DNA of 64,000 nucleotides from Thermatribacter sp048814795 (lineage in GTDB: Bacteria > Atribacterota > Atribacteria > Atribacterales > Thermatribacteraceae), in contig CP184673.1 of assembly GCA_048814795.1 (NCBI GenBank), positions 930,001 to 994,000 on the forward strand, written 5' to 3'. Numbering within the stretch: the first letter of the stretch is position 1; each line of letters begins with the position of its first letter. The position numbers and the translations under genes were made by a program. The notes below the pieces were generated by a model that was not told the origin of the DNA, did no database searches, and saw only the letters and a program-made list of their open reading frames with translations. Shown in pieces: positions 35,849 through 45,085 of this stretch.

Positions 35849-36259
35849 TTAGCTTAGTTGCTGGAGTTTTAGAAACAAAGTTTGTTTTCTTTTTATTGGC
35901 CATATTTCTTTAAGTTGTTTTTCTGCCCACTGGATTGCCTCGTCTACAGTCATTTTTTCGGTTACTGCATAGGCGAACATATCTGGAATGATGTAGGAGT
36001 CGTAGGTGAGCTGAGCTTTGCCACCGGCTGGGGCAGGCCAGAGAGCCAGATGATAGAAATCACCCACCTTAAATACCACGTCGATATTGGGATAATTTTC
36101 CCAGGAACTCAGGTCTGCGAAGGGGCTTAAGTCTTTAAAAAGAGGCATGTTGTAGCCACCGCTGGCTTCTACCCAGCCCTTAAAGTTGCTTTTTTCTAAG
36201 AGAAATAGAAGGAATTCTTTGGCTGGTTCTTGATTTGAAAAATCATGTGGTAATTCCAT
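35849..36259 (-). pseudogene. ABC binding-protein remnant (C-terminal part)
   Basis: A 136-codon minus-strand frame with typical C-terminal sequence of family 1 binding proteins: QEPAKEFLLFLLEKSNFKGW, GYNMPLFKDLSPF and YAVTEKMTVDEAIQWAEKQL. Signal peptide and the N-terminal lobe are missing, and no permease genes follow. It points away from the neighbouring cluster, so it is the remainder of another transporter lost here. Confidence 0.7.
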
Positions 36260-36467
36260 AGGCGTATAAACTGGTGTTATGTGGAATTAATATTATCAAA
36301 ATGTAATATTTTTGGTCTTCTGTATGTATTTATGTATTAAAGTATTATTAAAAGAGGTTTACGGCATTGGGGAGAAGCAGGGTTTTGGCTCAAAAAGAGA
36401 TAACTTAATGCATTAAAAGGCTTTTAGGTTGCCAGTGCCCCGGGGTTACTTTCCCCTGGTTTCTGGG

Positions 36468-39400
36468 TTACTCCGATTCCTCTTCCAGAATTTTCACAAA
36501 AACCTCAACTACCCGGGGATCGAACTGGGAGCCGGAACACCTTTTGAGCTCTTGCACGGCCTCTTTTTGGGTCATGGGTTTTTTGTAGGGGCGTCCTTGG
36601 GTCATCACATCGTAGGCATCGATTACTGCTAATATTCGGGCGATAAGAGGGATTTCTTCTCCTTTTAGCCCCTGGGGATAGCCTGTGCCGTCCCAGCGCT
36701 CATGATGAGCCAATATGGCTTCGGCAATGGGCAGAAGGTCTGGTGAGGACTGGGCAATGCGGTAACCGACTTCGGGGTGCCTTTTGACCACTTCCCACTC
36801 TTCAGGCGTTAGGGGGCCAGGTTTGTTTAAAATATGAGGAGGTATGGCAATTTTTCCCAGATCGTGCAGACGGGCCAGGAGCTCCAGGTTGGTCAGCTGG
36901 TCTTCCCCAAGCCTCAATTTCTGGCCTATCCGATGGGCAAGGCGAGCTATGCGACTGGCATGCTTCTGGGTTTCCTGGGTGGTTTCGCGCAACGACTGTT
37001 CTAAAGAGGCGATTATTGTAGAGCGCGCGCTCCGGTTTTCAGCCAGTTTCCGGCGGTGCATCCGCTCCACTGCTTGGTTAATGATTTGGTTCATGGTTTG
37101 TTCAGGGCTGGTTCTCACTGCCCAGCCAGAGCTCACACTCAGCGGAGTTTTTTGCTGGCTTTCCTGCTTACAGTGCATGATGATTTGCTGGGCCAGTTTT
37201 AGCAAATTTTCTTCCTGGGTGTGAGGTAAAAGGACCATAAATTCATCTCCGCTCCAGCGACCGACCAGCGCTTCCTGGGGACATGTTTTGTGGAGAATTT
37301 GAGCCAGGTCCTTCAGCATCTGGTCACCTTCCCTGTGGCCCAGGGCATCGTTGATCAATTTTAAACCATTGATATCCAGAAGAAGGACGCCCAGAGGCAG
37401 TACCTCTTCCCTTTCCAGGCGGTCTATTTCCTCTTCCAGGAATATGCGGTTGTAAAGGCCGGTCAGAGGGTCGTGGGAAGAGAGGTAGCGAATCTTTTCC
37501 TCATTAATTTTCCTTTCAGTGATGTCCTGGATAAATCCTTCCAGATAAAGCAATTCCCCTTTTTCCCAGATGCCTGTTCCAAACTCCTCTACGAAACGAT
37601 ATTGACCTTCACGGTTACGAAGCCGGTATATGGCATGGAAGGGCTTTTTCTCTTTTAAAGCCTTGTTGATGATGTTCCGCAGGGGCTCTAAATCCTCAGG
37701 ATGGCACAGCTCGGCGTAAGTTATTCTTCCCCTCAAGAGCTCTTCTTTGGGGTATCCGGTAATCTTTTCAATGTAATCGTTGAGGTATATCATGGTCCAG
37801 GCCTGGTCATTGAGGCAGAGGTAGACAATTCCTGGCATGTTGTCGGCAAGCAGTTGATAGCGCTTTTGCACTTCTTGCAGGGCTTTGTGGTTTTCTATTT
37901 TGTGCAGGGCAAAGCCCAGGTCATTGGTCAGTTCTTGAAGGAGATTCAGCAATTCTGCGTCTCTGACGTAAGATGCGGGTATTGTTGCCAGCAGAATACC
38001 GTATATTCGCTCTTTGAAGGATATTTTGCCTGCTATTATCGATTGATTTTCTTCGTCTTTGAGGAGCAGAGTTTTTATGCCCTGGGGGCAGGAGTTTATA
38101 ACCAGCGGGGTTTTCTGGATCAGAATGAGGTCTATGCAAGGTGAAAGCTGCTTTTCAAGAGTTGTTTTTTGGAAGTTGTCCAGGTTTTTCTGAATATTGC
38201 AGAAAGCGAAATCAATAATTTCTCTTCCTTCTCCCAGAAGCACAATCCAGACGCTGTACATACTCATGGTTTCGACCAACCGGCAACAAGCCTTTGCAAT
38301 AAGCTGGTGGGAATCCTCTTCTTGAGTAATCAGCTGGTTAACGTTGCGTATGGCGAGCAGCATCCTTTTGAGGTAAGCCTCCCGCTGCTCAGCTAATTTG
38401 CGCTCGGTGATGTCATCGAAGACCACACAGTAGCGTTCCGGGGTATCCCAGGGTCGGTAAATGTGACAGCGGTAATATTTGCCGGTTGGGGAATGGTAGA
38501 GTTCGAAGGATTGGGGAATGCCGGTCAGAACGGCTTTTTCATGCTTCCTGAATCATTCTTCTTCCATTCCCGGCCAGAGCTCACGAGCAGTTTTACCCTG
38601 GATATTTTCGAGTTTTAACCCCAACATTTTTTCGTAAGCCTCATTTACGTAAAGGATTCGGAAATCTACCAGTCGGCCTTCCTGGTTGAATATGGGTTCG
38701 TGGATGACAAAAGCATTGATCATGCTTTTCAAAAGCCATTCCAGCTCCTGGCTTTTTTGGGCAAGTTCTTCCTCGTTTCTTTTGTGGGCGGTAACATCCC
38801 TTGCGATTCCCTCTATGGCTACCAGGTTCCCTTCAGCGTCGTAAACAGGGATGTTTAGCTGTTCTGTCCAGATGATTTTCCCGGTTTTGTGCTGCCAGCG
38901 CAGGACTATGGGCTTTCCGAGGTTCTTTCCTTCCTGGAACAGGTCTTCCAGAATATGAAGGTCTTCGGGGTGGACGATTTGTAGTCCCAGTTCAGGATTA
39001 CGATAGTGTTCCTCAGGGGTGTAGCCGACTACCGCAGCTACCGAAGGGCTTACATATTCAAAACCTGCTTTGGGAAGCAATCGGTAGCGGTAAAAGACGT
39101 ATAAAGGGTTTTGATGGATCAGAGTTTGGAAGAGGGTGGTGTTTTCCGATGGAGAAGACAACTCGCTCAGCAGAAGACAGAGTTCCTTCTCAGAGTGATC
39201 TACAAAAACCCTGAACAGAGTACCTGGGGGGTCAAGGAACCAATCGAAAACGCCACAGGGGAACTGTTTTTTAACTCTTTCCCAGAAGGGGCGGCTGAAA
39301 AGCTGGCTGGAAGGATACCTGGAGAAGAGCTCCTTCAGTTTGCTACCTTTCAACTCTTTTCGGGACAGAGAGAGTAACTTCTCCAGAGCAGGATCTAAGT

Positions 39401-39476
39401 CCTGAATCTGGTAATCATCGTTTCCCAGAGATACAAAGCGGATGGAAGCTGAAATGAACTTTTTATTTTCTCTCAT
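36468..39476 (-). pseudogene. PAS/GAF/GGDEF/HD-GYP signalling protein split by one in-frame TGA
   Basis: The frame from ATG 39476 to 36468 is continuous except for a TGA at 38553-38555. The order is: N-terminal PAS-like region, a PAS_3 domain (VVGYTPEEHYRNPELGLQIV), a third PAS (ILYVNEAYEKMLGLKLENIQ) cut by the TGA, a GAF-like domain, another PAS (ITGYPKEELLRG), a GGDEF domain with SGDEF at the active loop, and an HD-GYP phosphodiesterase domain (LLARLHDLGKIAIP, LAHHERWDGTGYP). Sequence on both sides of the TGA still fits the PAS fold, and TGG (Trp) would restore it. The downstream half could be translated from GTG 38426 and would retain GAF, PAS, GGDEF and HD-GYP. Likely a recent nonsense mutation; the protein would turn over cyclic di-GMP. 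Confidence 0.8.
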
Positions 39477-39517
39477 CGGTCAAGACCTTTTTTACGAGAT
39501 TGTATCAAAAATAAAGC

Positions 39518-40687
39518 TTATCTGGCTTTCTGCTCTGATTTGGCAAGTGTAAAGAGGAGAAGGGCCAGAATGGGCAAAACGGAAAAAAGCAGGATAGTCC
39601 TGGGAAAGTTGTTCTCATTGAGTGCCAAAAAGCTTGCAAAGACCACCGGCCCCATAGCACCGCCCAGGTTGATGAAAGTTTCCAGCCAGCCCATGGCTTC
39701 GGCATGCCTCTGTCTGGGTACAATTTCCTGAGTGAAAAAGATAGCTCCTGTATAAAAGAAAACGTAGCTCACGCTCAAGATAGTTTGGGGAAGGAGGGCT
39801 GCCCAGGCTCTCGCGAAAGGGAAAATGTAGAAGGGGAGAATGCTCATGCTGTAACCCAGGAGAGCTATTGAAAAGGCTTTCTGTGGCGAGCGAGAGCAGA
39901 TACGGCTGGCTATGGGGAAAAACGTTATTTGTAAAAAGTTGGCCAGCCCGATGATGGTACCGCTTGAAGTGGCACTCTGGTTGTTGCTTTGCCAGAAAAG
40001 AGGCAGAAAGAACAGCATACCCATGATGGCTGTGGCTCGTAACATGGCTGATAGATAGTGAACAACAATTCTTTTTTCAAGAAACCACTTTTGGGGAGAA
40101 GGTTTTTCGGAAGAGGAAATGTTTGCTTTGTCTACTTTCTTGATGAACATGGTTGCCGGAATAATGGTTCCCAGGGCTAAAAGAGTTGAAAAATAAAAGT
40201 TCCAGGCAGCGTTTAAGTCCATTAAAACGCCGCTTGCCAGGCAACCCACCGAAAAACCAATGCTTCTGGCCAGGTTCAAGAGGATGAGGGATTGTTCTCT
40301 GAGTTGTGGGTCTTCCAGGTTAACTATGAATTCGTTGAGAATGGGGGCTTGAGCAACGATGCATATTCCCAGCAAAAAGCGCATTACGGTTAGTGGCCAG
40401 AAGTTGTTTATGGCGGGGGTCAAAAAATTGAGAATGGCTTGTCCCCCAAGACTGGCGATAAGAATAGCTTTTCTCTTTCCGGTCTGATCCACCAGCCGAC
40501 CCAGAAGGGGTGCACCAAACATGGATCCTGCTGTGAAGATACTGAGCAGGATTCCGATCTGTTGAGAAGAAAAATCCAGATTTTGCGCAAAGAGAGAAAA
40601 AAGAGTGGAGTTGGTTGCAAAATTAAAGGAGCTTACAAAGCCGATTAGAGCAAAAACTATACTTTCGAGCTTATGCGACCTGGACAT
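39518..40687 (-). CDS. MFS transporter
   Basis: Twelve-helix major facilitator, 389 residues. The motif between helices 2 and 3 is GRLVDQTGKRKAILIASLGG; other helices include FALIGFVSSFNFATNSTLFS and GWLETFINLGGAMGPVVFAS. Substrate unknown; related proteins export sugars or drugs. AAAGG six bases before ATG 40687 is the ribosome binding site, inside the end of the preceding MFS gene, with which it overlaps by 17 bp. The signalling gene begins 41 bases after its stop, so all may be co-transcribed. Confidence 0.85.
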   Translation of the reverse strand: MSRSHKLESIVFALIGFVSSFNFATNSTLFSLFAQNLDFSSQQIGILLSIFTAGSMFGAPLLGRLVDQTGKRKAILIASLGGQAILNFLTPAINNFWPLTVMRFLLGICIVAQAPILNEFIVNLEDPQLREQSLILLNLARSIGFSVGCLASGVLMDLNAAWNFYFSTLLALGTIIPATMFIKKVDKANISSSEKPSPQKWFLEKRIVVHYLSAMLRATAIMGMLFFLPLFWQSNNQSATSSGTIIGLANFLQITFFPIASRICSRSPQKAFSIALLGYSMSILPFYIFPFARAWAALLPQTILSVSYVFFYTGAIFFTQEIVPRQRHAEAMGWLETFINLGGAMGPVVFASFLALNENNFPRTILLFSVLPILALLLFTLAKSEQKAR

Positions 40688-41810
40688 GGTTGCCTTTCTT
40701 GCCGAAGAAGTCTTTAAAGACGGAAATTACCATTGCCAGGCAAATAGAAGCAATGCCCATGCTGTACAGAACAAACTGGGGATGGTTTCCAAAAATTGAA
40801 GAGTAACCCAGATGCAACAGGTATCCAAAAGACCAGGCAAAGCCCATGGATATGGATGAAGCCAGGGGGAGATGGTTGGGGAGCAAATAGTGAGCTTCCT
40901 GAACGTTGCTACTCATGGTCAAAAACCCAAAGGTGTCGGCCAGGAAATAGAAAATGAAGATTAGCAAGGGATTTCTGGTGGTTGCAAAAAGCAGAATAAA
41001 ACCGCCCATTCCTGTAAAAGAAATCCAGTTCACCCACCAGTTGCCAATTTTGTGGCGTAAGTGGTTGCCGGCAATGTTGCTCAGGATACCCAGCACCACC
41101 CCTCCTGAAAGCAGGCTTCCCCCTACCACCAGCTTAAAGCCCAGGCTGGATACCCAGATGGGGGTAAAGGTATGCAGGGCTGACATGAAAAGAGTACGCA
41201 GACCCACCATAAGCCATATGGGAAAAAGCAGGTGAAAGTACTTCAGATTAAATCCTTCCTGGGAAGTGGGCAGTTGAAAATGTTCGTGTTTTCTGGCCAG
41301 GCTGGAAAATAAAATCATGGTTGCTATCCAGATGGCGAAGCTGAAAGGGATGAGAGCCAGGGAACCCAGATCGGAAACCAGCCAGGTTATGAAGATGGGG
41401 CCTACAGCTCCTCCAGTTATTCCCCCAGATATGAAGAAAGCGACTCCGCTTCGGCGGTTGTTGGCACCTGCCCAGGAGGTCCCCAGGGGATGGAAAAGAG
41501 CATTGGCAAGGGCGATGAGGAGAAAAGAAAGCACACTTATCATTAGTGAAAGGTGCAGGGCAAAGAGGATTGGCGACAAAGTGAGGATAGAAAGAGCTGC
41601 CACAAGCAACAAAGTTTGGTTACTAAATTTTCGCAGGGTTTGGGCAAAAATAAGCTGGCTTAGCGAAGACAGCAGCGAGGTAGCTGCCACAAACATGGCT
41701 ATCTGCCGGGGAGCGATCCGGTAAACCTCTATCAGGTAAGGACTTAAAGCCTGCAAGAAAGAACTGAAAAAATCAACTGTGAAATGAAAAAAGGCAAAAA
41801 TAAGAGCCAC
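40671..41810 (-). CDS. MFS transporter, fosmidomycin-resistance-like
   Basis: Twelve-helix major facilitator of 379 residues. It begins ALIFAFFHFTVDFFSSFLQA and has NALFHPLGTSWAGANNRRSG in helix 4-5, a pattern typical of Fsr-like and related exporters. GTG 41810 is preceded by GAGGTGA. Its 3' end overlaps the next MFS gene, implying coupled translation; two half-related transporters so arranged might form a heteromer, but that is speculative. Confidence 0.8.
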   Translation of the reverse strand: MALIFAFFHFTVDFFSSFLQALSPYLIEVYRIAPRQIAMFVAATSLLSSLSQLIFAQTLRKFSNQTLLLVAALSILTLSPILFALHLSLMISVLSFLLIALANALFHPLGTSWAGANNRRSGVAFFISGGITGGAVGPIFITWLVSDLGSLALIPFSFAIWIATMILFSSLARKHEHFQLPTSQEGFNLKYFHLLFPIWLMVGLRTLFMSALHTFTPIWVSSLGFKLVVGGSLLSGGVVLGILSNIAGNHLRHKIGNWWVNWISFTGMGGFILLFATTRNPLLIFIFYFLADTFGFLTMSSNVQEAHYLLPNHLPLASSISMGFAWSFGYLLHLGYSSIFGNHPQFVLYSMGIASICLAMVISVFKDFFGKKGNHVQVA

Positions 41811-41881
41811 CTGATTTCACCTCTTCTCAATCAGGAAAATAGTGTAACATGGTAAGGATTTTCTGAAAAGTAATTCTGGAC

Positions 41882-41909
41882 TTGTTTATTCCTCATTCTT
41901 TGGTAAAAT
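41882..41909 (+). promoter_or_regulatory. Promoter of the mannose-1-phosphate guanylyltransferase gene
   Basis: TTGTTT (41882-41887) and TAAAAT (41904-41909) with a 16-bp spacer give transcription near 41916, almost at the ribosome binding site. The leader is therefore about 15 nt. Confidence 0.5.
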
Positions 41910-41931
41910 ATAGTCAAAGGAGGTGGTGGTA

Positions 41932-43005
41932 ATGCCTAAGGCACTCATCATGGCAGGAGGGAAAGGAGAAAGACTCTGGCCATTGAGCCGTAGGAATCGA
42001 CCCAAACAATTTGCACGCTTTTTTGAGAAAACTTTCTTCCAGCTCACTGTGGAACGCATTGAACCTCTGGTGGGCATAGAAAACGTGTATGTGGTTACTC
42101 CAGAGGATTACATCCCTGAAATTTGCAGGGAAGTTCCCCATCTTCCTGAAGAAAACATTATCATTGAGCCTGTGGGCAAAAACACTGCCCCCTGTATCGG
42201 CCTTTCTGTGCTCTACCTTAGTCGGGGAGATCCTGAAGAAGTGATGGTGGTGCTTCCAGCAGATCACCTGATTGAAAAAGAGGAGGAATTCCGTCGGGCG
42301 GTAGGTTTTGCTTTTGAGCTGGCACAAGAAGAGAAGCTGGTTACCCTGGGGATAAAACCCACTCATCCTCACACTGGTTACGGTTACATTCACTTTGATG
42401 GGGAGTACAAGGCTAAAGACGGGCTCAAGGCTTATAAGGTTCTGGAGTTTGCCGAGAAACCGGATCTTGAAACTGCCCAGCGTTTCCTTGCAGAGGGCAC
42501 TTACCTCTGGAACAGTGGTATGTTTGCCTGGAAGAACCGGGTGATTCTGGAGGAAATAAAACAATACATGCCGGATCTCTGGGCAGGGTTACAGGAGATT
42601 GCTCATTATCTGGGCACAGATGAGGAGGAAAGGGTTAAAAAAGAGGTTTTTTCTGGTTTGGAGAGCGTTTCTATTGACTACGGAGTTATGGAGAAGACCC
42701 AGCGGGCTGTGGTTATACCCGTGGATATTGGCTGGAGTGACGTTGGCTCCTGGGTAGCGCTTGCTGAGTTGCTTGAGAAAGATGAAAAAGGAAATTTAAC
42801 TTTTAGCAAGCACCTGCCTATTGATAGTGAGAATTGCGCTGTTTTTTCTAAAAAACCGGTGGTTACCCTGGGGGTCAACAACCTGGTGATTGTTGAGGAT
42901 GAGGATGTCATTTTTGTAATGCCTCGTGAAAGACATCAGGAAGTGAGAAAAGTTCTTGAAAAACTTGGGGAAAGCAATGACCAGGACTTCGGGAGGCTGC
43001 TTTAG
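41932..43005 (+). CDS. manC: Mannose-1-phosphate guanylyltransferase
   Basis: Makes GDP-mannose from mannose 1-phosphate and GTP for glycan synthesis. The nucleotidyltransferase motif ALIMAGGKGERLWPLSRRNR is at the N-terminus, followed by RPKQF, GKNTAPCIGLSVLYL, VVLPADHLI, the sugar-site motif FAEKPD and LWNSGMFAWK; GWSDVGSW lies near residue 260. At about 357 residues it is the short form without the C-terminal isomerase domain. AAAGGAGG marks ATG 41932 as the start. It stands alone and is divergent from the MFS genes. Confidence 0.9.
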   Translation: MPKALIMAGGKGERLWPLSRRNRPKQFARFFEKTFFQLTVERIEPLVGIENVYVVTPEDYIPEICREVPHLPEENIIIEPVGKNTAPCIGLSVLYLSRGDPEEVMVVLPADHLIEKEEEFRRAVGFAFELAQEEKLVTLGIKPTHPHTGYGYIHFDGEYKAKDGLKAYKVLEFAEKPDLETAQRFLAEGTYLWNSGMFAWKNRVILEEIKQYMPDLWAGLQEIAHYLGTDEEERVKKEVFSGLESVSIDYGVMEKTQRAVVIPVDIGWSDVGSWVALAELLEKDEKGNLTFSKHLPIDSENCAVFSKKPVVTLGVNNLVIVEDEDVIFVMPRERHQEVRKVLEKLGESNDQDFGRLL

Positions 43006-43041
43006 GCCTTCCGAGGTTTATGGTGGTGGAAAATTGATAAT

Positions 43042-43539
43042 CTACCTTCGATTTTGTTCTGAAGGAAAAAGCTTTCCTGAAGAAATTTTTAGTTTTTCAG
43101 CAATTTCCTGAGCAAATTTTTTTGTTTCTTCAAGGTCTTTCTGGTCAGGTTTACCCCTGTTGAGTCCCCCGATTAACTTGAGGAGTCCGTAGGTGTCGTA
43201 TCCTCGGCAAGAAAAGGCTCCCACGATATTAAAGCCCTTTTCTTCAAGGAGTCTTATCAGGTACTGGTTAAAGCTTTTTCTACCCATGCCGCTGGTGGAA
43301 AAAACCAGGGCATATTTTCCCTTAACCTGGGGTAACCTCTGAACGCAATCTATGATTTTGCGATGGTGTTTCCCAAAGAAAATTCCGGAACCAAAGCCGA
43401 GCAGGTCGTACTGGAGAAGGTCTCGAGGGATCACTTCATCAGGAGTTTTTAGCTCCGCTTTCAGGGTTTGGGCAATGGCCCGAGCTATTTTTTCTGTATT
43501 ACCGTGATGAACGGAAATGTATATTATCAGTGCTTTCAT
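43042..43539 (-). CDS. Flavodoxin family protein
   Basis: FMN-binding flavodoxin of 165 residues. The phosphate-binding loop is YISVHHGNTEKIARAI; the second loop is LGFGSGIFFGKHHRKII and the third VFSTSGMGRKSFNQYLIRLL. It probably works as an electron carrier or NAD(P)H-linked reductase partner in anaerobic metabolism. Its 3' end faces manC. The ribosome binding site before ATG 43539 is weak (AGGGTAAG). Confidence 0.85.
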   Translation of the reverse strand: MKALIIYISVHHGNTEKIARAIAQTLKAELKTPDEVIPRDLLQYDLLGFGSGIFFGKHHRKIIDCVQRLPQVKGKYALVFSTSGMGRKSFNQYLIRLLEEKGFNIVGAFSCRGYDTYGLLKLIGGLNRGKPDQKDLEETKKFAQEIAEKLKISSGKLFPSEQNRR

Positions 43540-43604
43540 TTTCTTACCCTGTTATATTTTATTGCATTTATCTTTTGGTGGGAACCAATCTGGTTTTGGT
43601 TGAA

Positions 43605-43679
43605 TATAATCGGATAAACTCAGGAGAGTATCTTTGTATTGTCCAGGCTCCCTCCTCGGGAAAATACTCTCCTGAGTTT
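43605..43679 (+). promoter_or_regulatory. gatZ-like gene leader: -10 box followed by 16-bp hairpin
   Basis: TATAAT at 43605-43610 predicts a transcript start near 43617. At 43616-43631 AAACTCAGGAGAGTAT pairs perfectly with 43664-43679 across 32 nt, so the RNA would begin almost with a strong hairpin. A second TATAAT follows at 43691-43696. TTGGTGGGAACCAA just upstream is another small palindrome. The hairpin may stabilise the mRNA 5' end or be an operator. Confidence 0.5.
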
Positions 43680-43749
43680 TACTTTTACGTTATAATTCAA
43701 GAGAGGATAAGAGCGCCTGAAGGAGTTTATTTCCAGATGAGGAGGGAGT

Positions 43750-45069
43750 ATGAGATTGACTGGTGTAGAGTTCTTCAAATCCATGCTGGATCTGCGCAAG
43801 AAGGGGCAAAAGACGGGTATCTGTTCGGTGTGTAGTGCTCATCCCCAGGTTGTTGAAGCCACTTTTGAATTTTCCCGCAAGGCAGACTTACCAGCTCTGA
43901 TAGAATCCACCTCCAATCAGGTGAATCAGTTTGGCGGCTATACTGGCATGAAGCCCCGGAATTTCAGGGATTTTGTGTATCGCCTGGCTCAAAAAGTAAA
44001 CTTTCCGGTGGAAAACATTATCCTGGGTGGCGACCACCTGGGACCCAATCCTTTTCGGGAACGACCGGCTAAGGAAGCAATGGCTCTTGGTTGCCAGATG
44101 GTGGAAGAGTATGTAAAGGCAGGTTTTACCAAAATTCACCTGGATGCCAGTATGTACCTTGGTGATGATAAAAAGATTCCCGGTGAACCTCTGGACATAG
44201 AGGTGGTTGCAGAGCGCACGGCAGAGCTTGCCGAGGCTGCCGAAAGAGCATCCTGGCACAGAGAAGACCGGGAAAAACCCTGTTACGTTATCGGAACTGA
44301 GGTGCCTGTACCTGGTGGCTCTTTTGAGCTGGAAGGGCCTCCTGAGGTTACTTCTCCCTCTCATTTCCGCCAGACAGTGGAGAGGACCCGGGAAGCTTTT
44401 TTGAGAAGAGGGCTTAACGAAGCCTGGGAAAGGGTTATCGCGGTAGTAGTGCAACCGGGTGTGGAATTTGATGACTCCCGGGTTTTCGTTTATTCGAGGG
44501 AGAAAGCCCGGGACCTGAGCAAGGCTCTTACCAGATACCCGGAGCTTTGTTTCGAGGGCCATTCCACGGATTATCAGCCTCCCCGGGCACTTCGTGAGAT
44601 GGTGGAAGACGGGGTTGCCATTTTGAAAGTCGGACCGGCCCTTACCTTTGCTGCACGAGAGGCTATTTTTATGTTGTTTAATCTGGAGAAAGAACTGCTT
44701 CCTCTTCATAGAGACTGGCAGCCTTCCGAACTTTTTGATGTGCTGGAGTGGGTGATGTTTGAACACCCTCAGTACTGGAAAAACTACTATCGGGGTGATG
44801 AGAATCAGATACGCTTTGCGATGAGGTACAGCCTGTTCGATCGGGTGCGTTACTACTGGAGCTATCCCGAGGTGCAGAAAGCATTGGGGCGTCTGTTTTC
44901 TAATCTGCGTTCTGTGAAGCTGCCCTTTTCCTTGCTCAGCCAGTTTTTCCCGCTTCAGTGCCGGAAAGTTCGTGATGGGTTACTGGATGATGACCCCGAA
45001 AGCCTGATCAAAGACTGGGTTGGTATGGCCCTTGAAGATTATTTCTATGCCGTTTCATCCCCAAAATAG
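43750..45069 (+). CDS. GatZ/KbaZ-like protein (possible ketohexose-6-phosphate 4-epimerase)
   Basis: Class II tagatose-bisphosphate aldolase non-catalytic-subunit family (PF08013), 439 residues. It shows ICSVCSAHPQVVEATFEFSR, STSNQVNQFGGYTGMKP, IILGGDHLGPNPF, IHLDASMYLGDD, GTEVPVPGG and CFEGHSTDYQP. No GatY-type catalytic subunit gene is nearby. Stand-alone members from thermophiles have been described with fructose/tagatose-6-phosphate 4-epimerase activity, which would suit the PfkB kinase that follows. GAGGAGGGAG before ATG 43750 is a strong ribosome binding site. Confidence 0.8.
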   Translation: MRLTGVEFFKSMLDLRKKGQKTGICSVCSAHPQVVEATFEFSRKADLPALIESTSNQVNQFGGYTGMKPRNFRDFVYRLAQKVNFPVENIILGGDHLGPNPFRERPAKEAMALGCQMVEEYVKAGFTKIHLDASMYLGDDKKIPGEPLDIEVVAERTAELAEAAERASWHREDREKPCYVIGTEVPVPGGSFELEGPPEVTSPSHFRQTVERTREAFLRRGLNEAWERVIAVVVQPGVEFDDSRVFVYSREKARDLSKALTRYPELCFEGHSTDYQPPRALREMVEDGVAILKVGPALTFAAREAIFMLFNLEKELLPLHRDWQPSELFDVLEWVMFEHPQYWKNYYRGDENQIRFAMRYSLFDRVRYYWSYPEVQKALGRLFSNLRSVKLPFSLLSQFFPLQCRKVRDGLLDDDPESLIKDWVGMALEDYFYAVSSPK

Positions 45070-45085
45070 AATGGAGGGAAGATGT

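Noticed and set aside
37701..38144. Plus-strand 147-codon frame inside the signalling gene
   Set aside because: Complement of the PAS/GAF coding sequence; no motif and no start signal.
38553..38555. TGA read as a sense codon (recoded genetic code)
   Set aside because: TGA is the terminal stop of many intact genes here, such as pstA/pstC-type overlaps and permeases, so a nonsense change is the simpler explanation. No selenocysteine-type context was seen.
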